Of a stretch of 64,000 nt of DNA, positions 54,733-64,000 are shown in pieces. Positions within the stretch are counted from its first letter, which is position 1; each line of letters opens with the position of its first letter. The notes beneath the pieces were generated by a model. It made no database searches. It was not told the origin of the DNA and was given only the letters and a program-made list of their open reading frames with translations. A program made the position numbers and the translations under genes. Origin of the DNA: Piliocolobus tephrosceles (Eukaryota > Chordata > Mammalia > Primates > Cercopithecidae); contig NC_045434.1 of NCBI RefSeq assembly GCF_002776525.5, positions 198,233,390-198,297,389 of the forward strand. The letters are read 5' to 3'.

Positions 54733-55451
54733 CAGTAGTCCTCCTTTATTCAAGGGGTATATGTTCCAAGACTACCAGTAGATGCCAGTGAAACAATGGA
54801 TAATACCCAAACTGATTACTGTCAATCAGACTATTTCCGTTCATATCTTCCACTCATAAATTTAATGCTCTTTCCATCTTGAGTAAGCACTTATCATGCT
54901 CTATGGCTACTTACAGTCTGAGGTGAAGCACCAAAACTAGCACCAATTTTTTTCCCCTTTGAAATTTCATGGATAAAAGTTTTGTTCTTACTGTAGATCT
55001 TAGCAGCCTCAGAATACAGTTTTTTCTTGCCTTATTAAGTCAAGAACTTTCACCTTTTCACTTAATGGAGGCACTTTACAGCTTCTCTTTGATATGTCCA
55101 AAGTGCTGGCGTCAGTACTCTTGTGCTTTGGGGCCATTATTAAGTAAAGTAAGAGTTACTTGAACACAAGCACTGAGACAACCTGTCAGTGGATCTGACA
55201 ATCGTGATGGCTACTAAGTGACTAATGGTGGAGGAGCAAATACAGCTTGAATGTGCTGGACAAGGATGATTCACATCCCAGGTGGGGTGGAGTCAGATGA
55301 TATGAGATTTCATCACATGCCTCAGAATGGTGCATAATTTAAAGCTGATGAATTATTTATTTCTGGAATTTTCCATTTAGTATTTTCAAACCACAATTGA
55401 CCATGGGTAACTGAAACTGGAAAATGAAGCTACAGACAAGGTGGACTACTG
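54733..55451. mobile_element. Tigger (TcMar) DNA transposon, internally deleted
   Basis: Terminal inverted repeats CAGTAGTCC...GGACTACTG at both ends, each next to a TA target. The inner ends 'aaggggtatatgttccaagac' and 'gaccatgggtaactgaaac' match Tigger1-type termini. 719 bp, so most of the ~2.4-kb parent, including its transposase, is missing. Confidence 0.85.
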
Positions 55452-55605
55452 TATAACAGGAAGCTTACTATTTTTCTAATCACTCATAATTCAGGAACAC
55501 TAATGCATTTTTTAATAACAGCTTTATTAAAGGTAGGGCAGTAGATGGTTCTTACTAAAATGGTATAGCATTGAGGAGTGGTAAATGAATAGTGGCTGCT
55601 TTGGT

Positions 55606-55888
55606 TATTTTTTGAGACAGGGTCTCACTTTGTCACCCAGGCTGAAGAGCAGTGGCACGAACATAGCTCACTGCAGCCTTGACCTCTTGGGCTCAAGTGA
55701 TCCTCCTGCCCCAGCCCCTAAGGTAGCTGGGACTACAGGCGCATGCCACCATGCCTGGTTAATTTTTATATTTTTTGTGGAGACGGAGTTTCACCATGTT
55801 GCCCAGGCTGGTCATGAGCTCAAGCTATCCCCCAACCTCAGCCTCCCAAAGTGCTGGGATTACAGGAGTGTCCCACCGCACCCAGCCC
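55606..55888 (-). mobile_element. AluJ
   Basis: Minus-strand Alu with a small deletion ('gctggtcatgagctcaagctatccc'). Confidence 0.88.
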
Positions 55889-55894
55889 TAGGGG

Positions 55895-56825
55895 TTGCTT
55901 TTATAGACACTAAAAGACCTTGTTAAGCTGGATTGGTGATTGTACTTTGATCATTATTGATTTGTTTCTGTTGTTTTGAATCTCTTAATTTCTTGAAGAA
56001 TGTTGTCAATGATTCTATTAAATATCAAATTTTTGGTATAGATTGTCTACCAAAAAAAGTTGAGAATTGCTGCTGTGAGGATTACAGAATAAAGTAAGGA
56101 AAAATACTGTGGGGAAAAGGACTAGTAGAGCATCAAATCATTTATTCAATCCTTTACTCATTAGTATATATAAATGGTATAAGTTCCTTAGGGAAAAAAG
56201 TGGGCAAAATGAAACCCAAGTCTGCCAATGAAAAATAATTGCTATGGAAATTACATTGTGACTTTGCTATTAACAACTAAAAAGTAGTTAAATATGTTAA
56301 ACAACTCACAATGGACAACAGGCAGTTATAATAATCCCTGAAGGAAGAAAAACAAGGTGAGTCCTACAATTGCCCCCATTTAGTACTGGGGTCAGTTTTT
56401 AGGTCATATTGTAGGAAATCCAAATGAATTCTAGATTTCTGAGTTGAGAAGATAAAAATAAGAATTCAGAGAGGCCAAAGAGGCTAGAATTTATAGGGAG
56501 AACCCTAAAGGAAGGAACTGCACCAAAAATGTTCAGAAACCTGAAAGAGAGGTCTCCTTACGTTTTTGGCTGAGCAGTAATCTGCACATGCATGAGAAGA
56601 AACTAAGACTGGGGAAATACCCACCAAAAGACCATAGGCTGAACAATTTCTGGGGCTTAAACAGATCTGGGAATGTTTCATGTTACCATAAACCAGAATG
56701 GAGAGATGTGGTATTAGATAGGAATTGGGTAGAGTTCACAGAAAGGTTATGCCTTAGTAGTGGGGATAAATTATTCCCAGAGTAAAAGCTGCTCTGGACT
56801 TGCCATAACACAGTTTGAAAGCTTG
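55895..56825. other. Putative STPG1 intron 1, A-rich
   Basis: No gene seen; the right part may be L1M 5' sequence too diverged to call. Confidence 0.35.
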
Positions 56826-56829
56826 AAAG

Positions 56830-58140
56830 GGTCAGATGGATCTACAAGTTACTGAAAAGTGTTCCACATCCTTTACAGGAATATATAAAAACCCAGCACT
56901 CAGCAATGTAAAATTCAAAATGTCCAATATCTAATATAAAATTACCAGACATGAAAAGATACAGGAAATTATGACTCATATCGGAGAGGAAAATCAACCA
57001 TAGGAACAGACTTAAAAATGACAGATTATATAATTAGTATAAAGAAACCTTAAAGCAGCTATTATGAATCTTACAAATATGCCCAAAGATGTAAAGGAAA
57101 CTGAACATGATGAGGCTAGAAATGGAAGACATAGAAAGAGAGCCCAAATGTAACCTCTAGAAAGAAAAAATACAATATTTGAAATAAGAATACAATAGAT
57201 GGGATTTGCAGCTGAGTAGAGACTTCAGAAGATCAGTGAACTTGGCTGGGCATGGTGGCTCATGCTTGTAATCCCAGCACTTTGGGAGTCTGAGGCAGGT
57301 AGATCACAAGCTCAGGAGTTCAAGACCAACCTGGCCAAGATGGTGAAACCCTGTCTCTGCTAAAAATACAAAAATTAGCTAGGCATGGTGGCAGGCACTT
57401 GTACCCAGATACTCGGGAGGCTGACACAGAGAATTGCTTGAAGCTGGGAGGCAGAGGTTGCAGTGAGCCAAGACTGCACCACTGCAATCCAGCCTGGGTG
57501 ACAGAGCGAGACTCCATAAAAAAAAAAAAAAAAATCAGTGAACTTGAAGACATGACAATATAGACTACCCAAATGAAGGGCAGAGAGAAAAGAGACTAAA
57601 AAATAATAAACAGAATATCAATAATCTTTGAGAAAATATATCTAGTATAACTGTAGCCCCAGGAAAGAAGGGAGCAGACGTAGAAAAAGTATTTGAAAAA
57701 ATAATGACTGAATATTTTCCAAATTTGATGAAAACTCTAGCCAGCAGATTAAAAAAGTTCATTAAAACCAAACCCAAACATTAAAGACATAAAGAAAATT
57801 ATGCCAAGGTACCATGAAAATAAAACTGCTGAGAGGCACATAGAGTTGTCAAATTAATAGAAATAGAAAATACAATAGTGGTTGCAAGGGGTTGCAGGGA
57901 AAAAGTAATGGGGAAATACTGAGGAAACACCATATTGTAGGAAATACTGGGGAAGTACCATATTAGTTAATGGGTATAGTGTTTCAGTTTTTCAAAATGA
58001 AAAGATTTACAGAGACAGATAGTGGTGATGGTTGCACAACATTATGAATTTGAATTCCACTGAGCTGTACACTTAGAAATGCTTGAGATGGCAAATTTTT
58101 ATGTTATGTGTGTTTTACCATAATAAAAAATTGGGAAAAA
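56830..58140 (+). mobile_element. L1M fragments (body and 3'UTR)
   Basis: 'agatagtggtgatggttgcacaac' and 'gctgtacacttagaaatgcttgagatggc' near 58015-58090 are an L1M 3' end; the left part resembles an L1M 5' region. Interrupted by the Alu at 57245. Confidence 0.6.
57245..57533 (+). mobile_element. AluS
   Basis: Full-length; target duplication ATCAGTGAACTTG at 57232-57244 and 57534-57546. Confidence 0.94.
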
Positions 58141-58538
58141 TCAAATTGCTGAATGAAAGTAATACACAGAAAAGCTTAAAATTTGATGGATAAAAAAAGA
58201 ATTATTACTTACAGAGGAATCAAAATAAGAATTACAGTGGACTTCTCATCAGAAACTATGCATGTCAGAAGACAATGGAATAATATAAAAGTTCTTGGGA
58301 GAGGTAGGAAGACAAAAAAAAAAAAACAAAAAAACTATGAACCCATAATTCTATACCCAGTGAGAATAACTTTCAAAAATAAAAGAAAAATAAAGACCAT
58401 TTCAGACAGACACAAACCTAGAGAATGCATTATCAGAAGACCTGCACTACATGAAAAGTTAAAAGAATTTCTGTAGATAGAAGGACTATGACACTAGAAA
58501 GAATCTTGAATTTACACAAAGAATTGAAAAGCACTGGA

Positions 58539-58827
58539 GGCTGGGCGCGGTGGCTCACGCCTGTAATCCCAGCACTTTGGGAGGCCGAGGCGGGCGGATC
58601 ACAAGGTCAGGAGATCGAGACCATCCTGGCTAAGAGGTTGAAACCCCATCTCTACTAAAAATACAAAAAAGCCAGGCGTGGTGGCAGGGGCCTGTAGTCC
58701 CAGCTACTCAGGAGGCTGAGGCAGGAGAATGGTGTGAACCCGGGAGGCGGAGCTTGCAGTGAGCCGAGATCGCGCCACTGCACTCCAGCCTGGGTGACAC
58801 AGCGAGGCTCCATCTCAAAAAAAAAAG
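58539..58827 (+). mobile_element. AluY
   Basis: Full-length; target duplication AAAAGCACTGGA at 58527-58538 and 58828-58839. Confidence 0.94.
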
Positions 58828-60024
58828 AAAAGCACTGGAAATGATAAAGTTAAAATACATTTTTTTATTTTAATTTCTTTAAGAGATAATTGAGTGTTTA
58901 AAAATAATATGAAATTAATAATATATGTAGAAGTAAAATGTATACAAAAGTAACAGAAAAGATGGAAGGTAGGAAATGGAAGTGTATTGTAAAGTTCTTA
59001 CATTATATGTGAAGTAGCATACTATTATTTGTGATAAATTAAAGATGTATACTGTAAACCTTAAATCAATCACTATACATAATTATAGCTAATAAGTCAG
59101 AAATGAAGATAAAATGGGATCATAAGAAATATGCACTTAATCTCAAAGGATCCAAGAAGAAAGAAACAAGGGCCCGTATAACAAGTAGGAAATTGATAGG
59201 TTTAAGCCCAACCTTATCAAGTGCTACATTAAATGTAAAAGTTCTAAACACTCCAATCAAAAGGCAGAGTTTGATTAGATTAAAAACCAGGACCTAAGAT
59301 ATGTTGTCTTTAAAAAACCATCTTTAAATATAAAGACACATTCCTTCCAGCAGAAGTGTGAAGAAAACTCAATAATTAAATAGAAAGACACAAGCAGGTT
59401 AAAAGTAAAAGGACAGAAAAAATATAATGTGCTAGTAGTAATCAAAAGAAAGCTGGAATGGCTGTGTTAATATCAGAAAAATAGACTTTAGAACAAGGAA
59501 TATTACCAGGGATAAAGCAGGGTATTTCATAATGATAAAGGGGTCAATTCACCAAAAAGATAAAAATTATAAATATTCGTGCACCTGATAATAATGCTTC
59601 AAAACACACAACAACAATCGACAAAGCTTAAAAGAGAAATAAATTCACAATAATATAATATGGGAATTTCAACACTTCTCTCTTAGTATTAGAATGAATA
59701 AATTGGAAATCAGTAAGGATGTAAAAGACTTGAACAAACTATCAGCCAGTTCTACCTAACTGACATTTATAAAAACCCCCATTCAACAACAAAAGGAAAA
59801 TTCAAATCAACAACAAAAAAATAACTAGAGAATCCCCCTGACTACTTGGAAATTAAACATCAGACTTCCAAATAAGCCATGTATAAAAAAGAAATTACAA
59901 TAAAAAAATATATTTTAAACTGAAAGAAAAATGAAAACACAACATGTTAAAATATATGAGATGCCACTAAAACGGTGCTTACAGGAACATTTAAGATATT
60001 AAATACATGTATTCAGAAAGAAGG

Positions 60025-60316
60025 CGGCACTGGGTGTGGTGGCTCATGTCACCTGTAATCCCAGCAATTTGAGAGGCCATGGTGGGCAGTTCACTTGAGG
60101 TCAGGAGTTCGAGACCAGCCTGGCAAACATGGTGAAACCCTATCTCTACTAAAAATACAAAAAATTAGCTGGATGTGGTGGCGAAAGCCTGTAATCCCAG
60201 CTACTGGGGAGGCTGAGGCAGGAGAATCACTTGAACCTGGGAGTTGGAGGTTGCAGTGAGCCGAGATTGTGCCATTGTACCCCAGCCTGGGCAACAAGAG
60301 TAAAACTCCGTCTCAA
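60025..60316 (+). mobile_element. AluS with microsatellite tail
   Basis: Plus-strand Alu with a 3-base insertion ('catgtcacctgtaatcc'). Its A tail has turned into an (AAT) array. Confidence 0.9.
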
Positions 60317-60317
60317 A

Positions 60318-60363
<46 letters not shown>
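60317..60363. repeat. (AAT)15 microsatellite
   Basis: About fifteen uninterrupted AAT units grown from an Alu tail. Confidence 0.96.
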
Positions 60364-60365
<2 letters not shown>

Positions 60366-60812
60366 GGATCTAAATTCAATTATTGAAGCTTCCACCTAAA
60401 AAGCTAGAAAGAGAAGAACAAATGAAACCCAATGTAAGCAGGAAGAAAGAAAAGATAATCATAGAGGTCAATGAAATAGAAAATTTAGAAAAACAGTAGA
60501 GAGATATCAATAAAACCACATGCTGTTTTCTTTTAAAAAAATCAATACATTGGTAAACTTCTAGCCAGACTTGACAAAAATATGTAAAACACAAATTACC
60601 AATATCAGGAATGAAGTAGGGACATTACTACAGAATCTGCAGATATTGAAAGGATGATAAATAACTTGATGCCAGTAAGTTTCATGACAGATGAAATGGA
60701 AAAATTTGCTTGAAATATACAAATTACCAAAGCTCAGTTAAGAAGAAATAGATGATCTGAAGAGCCTATATCTATTAAGTTAATGAACTTTGTCATTAAA
60801 AATCTTCCCACA

Positions 60813-61130
60813 GGCCGGGCGCGGTGGCTCAAGCCTGTAATCCCAGCACTTTGGGAGGCCGAGACGGGCGCATCACGAGGTCAGGAGATCAAGACCATCC
60901 TGGCTAACACTGTGAAACCCCGTCTCTACTAAAAAATACAACAAACTAGCCAGGCGAGGTGGCGGGCGCCTGTAGTCCCAGCTACTCGGGAGGCTGAGGC
61001 AGGAGAATGGCATAAACCCAGGAGGCGGAGCTTGCAGTGAGCTGAGACCCAGCCACCGCACTCCAGCCCGGGCGACAGAGCGAGACTCCGTCTCAAAAAA
61101 AAAATAAAAAAATAAAAAAATAAAAAAAAT
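60813..61130 (+). mobile_element. AluY, Old World monkey type
   Basis: Full-length; 15-bp target duplication AAAAATCTTCCCACA at 60798-60812 and 61131-61145. The tail shows repeated (A7-8)T units. Confidence 0.95.
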
Positions 61131-61352
61131 AAAAATCTTCCCACAAAGAAAACTCCAGGCTAAGACGGCTTCACTTGTAAATTTAAGGAAGAACTAACAC
61201 CAATTTTATACAAACTGTGCCAGAAATTAAAAGAGAAAAAAAACACCTTCCAACTCATTTCATGAAGCAAGCATTACTCTGATGCCCAAATCGAAGACAT
61301 TTTTAAAATGAAAAAGAAAGCTACAGATTAATAGCCTTCGTGAACACAGATG

Positions 61353-62332
61353 TGAAGGGGTGACCTGCCCCTCCACACCTGTGGGCGTTTCTCGTTAGGT
61401 GGAATGAGAGACTTGAGAAAAGAAATGAGACACAGAGACAAAGTATAGACAAAGAAAAAGTGGGCCCAGGGGACCGGCGCTCAGCATACAAAGGACCCCC
61501 ACGCTGGCACCAGTCTCTGAGTTCACTTAGTATTTATTGATAATTATCTTTAACATCTTAAAGAAAAGGAAGTGGCAGGATAACAGGATCATTATAGGGA
61601 GAAAGTCAATAGTAAGACATATGAATAAAGTTCTCTGTGACATGAATAAGTTTAAGGAAAAGTGCTGTGCCTTGATATGCTTATGTAAACATTTCCATAA
61701 ACCTTTTTAGTGCATAAAGAGCAGCATTAAGCTAGCAAGTCCCGCCTTTCGCCCTAAGGTGGTTTTCTCCTTTCTCAGTAAACAGAACATACAATCAGGT
61801 TTTATACAGAGCTGTTCCATTACGGCCCAGGGACGGGCTGGAGACAGATGCTTTTCTCTATCTCAACTGCCAACCACCGCCAAGAGGCCTTCTTTCCTCT
61901 TGTACTAGTCCTCTTGAGCACAGACCCTTCACGGGTGTCAGGCTGGGGGACGATCAGGTCTTTCCCTTCCCAAGAGGCCATATTTCAGACTATCACATGG
62001 GGAGAAACCTTGGACAATACGTAGCTTTCCTAGGCAGAGGTCCCTGCGACCTTTGGCAGTGTGCGTATCCCTGGGTACTTGAGATTAAGAGAGTGGTGAT
62101 GACTTTTAACCAGCAAGCTGCGTTCAGGCACTTGTTTAACAAAGCACAGCCTGCACAGCCCAAAATCCTTTAAACCTTGAGTCACCATAGCACATGTCTC
62201 TTGCAAGGACAAGGTTGGGGGTAGGGTCACAGATTAACAGCATCTCAAATACAGAGCAAAATGGAGTCTCTTATGTCTCCTTCTTTCTATATAGACACAG
62301 TAACAGTCTGATCTTTCTTTCTTTTCCCCACA
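61353..62332 (-). mobile_element. Solo HERV-K (HML-2/LTR5-like) LTR
   Basis: 980 bp, TG...CA ends. The 6-bp target duplication CAGATG is at 61347-61352 and 62333-62338, the length typical of HERV-K. On the minus strand it starts TGTGGGGAAAAG and carries LTR5 landmarks such as 'caagtacccagggat' and 'ggtttctccccatgtgatag', with an R region near 61500-61540. No gag, pol or env sequence accompanies it. It interrupts an L1 ORF2 exactly within 'gaacacagatgcaaaaatcc'. Confidence 0.9.
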
Positions 62333-63659
62333 CAGATGCAAAAATCCTTAACAGAATTTTAGCAAATTGAATCCTTCAGTATATAAAATATATGATAATA
62401 TCTTATGACCAGGTAGCATTTATTCCAGGAACACTAGGTTGTTTTAACATTTGAAAATCAATCAATGTAATTCAATTAATATATTCACAAAGAACGATTA
62501 TATGATCATCTCCATAGATGCAGAAAAAGTATTTGATAAAATTGATCACCTATTCCTGTTAAAAACTCTTTGGAAACTAAGATTAGAAGTGATAACAAGG
62601 TTTTATTAAAAAAAACCTACAACTAACATTGTACTTAATGCCGAAAGACTGAATGCTTTCCCACTCAAGCCAGTAACAAGACAAAGATGTCCACTGTTGT
62701 CACTTCTGTTCAGCATTGTACTGGATGCCCTAGTCATTGCAATATTACAATAAAAAAAAAATAATAGGCATACAAATTAGAAAGGAAGAAATAAATCATT
62801 TTATTCATATATGACATGATTATATATGTAGAAATTCCTAATTGACAAAAAAGCTACTAGAACTAAAAAAAAAAGTTTAGCAAGGTTGCAGGATACAGTA
62901 TCAATATACATAAATTACTTAAATTTCTGTACACCAGCAATAAACAGTTAGAAATTTAAAAAATGTTAAGACCATTTTTATGACATAAAAATATGAAATA
63001 CTTAGGAATCAGTTTAAGAAAATATGTGCAATATTTGTACACTGATAACTGTAAAATATTGCTGAGAAGTTAAATAATATCCAAATAAATGGAGAGTGTA
63101 CCATATTAATGGAATATAACACTCAACAAAGTTAAGATGTAAACTCTCCCTAAATCGTTCTATAGATTCAATGCAATCTCAATCAAAATCCAGGGAGGTT
63201 GTTTTTTTTTTTTTTTTTAAGCAGAAATTGACCTGTAAGTTATATGGTAATTCAAAAGGGCTAGCACAAGAGCTAATATAGTCAAAATAATTTTGAAAAA
63301 TAAGACAAAGTTGAAACTACCTGATTTTAAAACTTATTCTAAAGCAAGATAGTGTGCTGTTGGTATAAGGATATACACAGAGTTCAAAAGAACAGAATAG
63401 AGAATCTAGAAATAGCACTAGATATATCTAAATAAACACATACACACACAGTAGATTTTTGATGAATGTGCGAAGATAATTCAGTGAAAAAAGGATATTC
63501 TTTTTAGCAGATGGTGCTGGATTAATTGAATCTCCAAATGTAATAAAATGAACCTGACCCTTACCTTAATACCATATACAAAATTTAATTCAAAATGGAT
63601 CATAGGCCTAAATGTAAGAGCTAAAACTATAAAACTTCTAAAAGAAAATGTAGGAGAAG
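62333..63659 (+). mobile_element. L1M ORF2, reverse-transcriptase part
   Basis: Continues the L1 cut by the LTR: 'gcatttattccagga', 'gcagaaaaagtatttgataaaatt', 'tgtccactgttgtcacttctgttcagcattgtactgga' and 'tcaatgcaatctcaatcaaaatcc' are in ORF2 order. Numerous stops and indels make it inactive. Confidence 0.9.
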
Positions 63660-63775
63660 GGCCGGGCGCGGTGGCTCAAGCCTGTAATCCCAGCACTTTG
63701 GGAGGCCGAGACGGGCGGATCACAAGGTCAGGAGATCAAGACCATCCTGGCTAACACTGTGAAACCCCGTCTCTA

Positions 63776-63812
<37 letters not shown>

Positions 63813-63974
63813 ACTAGCCGGGCGAGATGGCGGGCGCCTGTAGTCCCAGCTACACGGGAGGATGCGGCAGGAGAATGGTGTAAACCCGGGAGGCGGAGTT
63901 TGCAGTGAGCTGAGATCGCGCCACTGCACTCTAGCCTGGGCGACAGAGCGAGACTCCATCTCAAAAAAAAAAAA
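63660..63974 (+). mobile_element. AluY, Old World monkey type, with expanded middle A tract
   Basis: Full-length; target duplication AAAATGTAG(G/A)AGAA at both sides. The linker between arms is a run of about 32 A (63780-63811) instead of the usual short mixed linker. Confidence 0.94.
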
Positions 63975-64000
63975 AAAATGTAGAAGAAAGTATTTGTGAC

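Larger units (their letters stand above)
58150..61352 (+). mobile_element. L1M, 5' and ORF2 parts
   Basis: 'acttctcatcagaaactatgcatg', 'gaagacaatggaataatat' and 'caggacctaagatatgttg' mark an old sense-strand L1, carrying on through degraded ORF2 sequence. Three Alus interrupt it. Frames are broken throughout; the longest (58183-58476) is 97 codons. Confidence 0.7.

Noticed and set aside
58183..58476. 97-codon lysine-rich ORF
   Set aside because: Derived from an old L1M; the A-rich composition yields the lysines.
60201..60395. ORF with a long isoleucine run
   Set aside because: Translation of the (AAT)n microsatellite and its parent Alu.
62030..62230. 66-codon minus-strand ORF
   Set aside because: Falls wholly inside the HERV-K-like LTR, which encodes no protein here.

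Overview
This window is nuclear DNA from an Old World monkey (a macaque- or baboon-like cercopithecid). Large introns, dense Alu, L1, MIR and LTR repeats and GT-AG exon boundaries show a vertebrate genome. The Alu subfamilies narrow it to primates. At least eight young Alu copies carry the cercopithecid AluY signature ('ctcaagcctgtaatcc', 'ccgagacgggcgg', 'ctagccgggcgaggtggcggg', 'gagctgagatccggcc'), which I know from rhesus-type AluYRa-like elements and not from human AluY. There is no bacterial, phage or plasmid content.

The main gene is NIPAL3 (NIPA-like domain containing 3), a predicted polytopic membrane protein of the NIPA magnesium-transporter family. It lies on the minus strand. Ten coding exons were placed to the base: 45430-45338, 23640-23572, 21760-21589, 18631-18572, 14338-14193, 10401-10305, 7656-7521, 4864-4776, 3272-3209 and 1205-1111. 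They join in frame into residues 1-340 plus one base of codon 341. The last exon(s), about 65 residues by my recollection of the human protein, lie beyond the left edge. Nine introns are seen complete. Eight are GT-AG, and intron 2 (about 21.7 kb) starts with GC instead of GT.

Right of the gene (about 48.4-51.3 kb) is a promoter region with raised CpG content. Two candidate NIPAL3 first-exon donors on the minus strand (49002 and 49312) sit by a CCAAT box and a GC box. About 2 kb away, on the plus strand, a CpG-rich block with paired inverted CCAAT boxes, an RFX X-box-like site and an exon-like segment ending in CAG|GTAGGA at 51240 fits the start of STPG1 (C1orf201/MAPO2, sperm-tail PG-rich repeat protein). 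I know STPG1 as the head-to-head neighbour of NIPAL3 in human 1p36.11. No recognisable STPG1 coding exon is visible. One exon-like segment at 54175-54293 is offered as a weak candidate.

The rest is repeats. Introns hold about 40 Alus, MIRs, old L1M fragments on both strands, a 5'-truncated L1PA/PB 3' end (16948-17569), an MLT1-type LTR (28260-28578) and an ERV LTR with TATA box (35370-35689). An L1 at 28.7-31.1 kb contains an inverted duplication of part of itself. From 54.7 kb to the right edge, STPG1 intron 1 carries a full-span Tigger transposon (54733-55451) and a long L1M-rich block. Five or more Alus and a 980-bp solo HERV-K/LTR5-like LTR (61353-62332, 6-bp target duplication) are inserted in that block. 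No tRNA, rRNA, snRNA or CRISPR array was seen.
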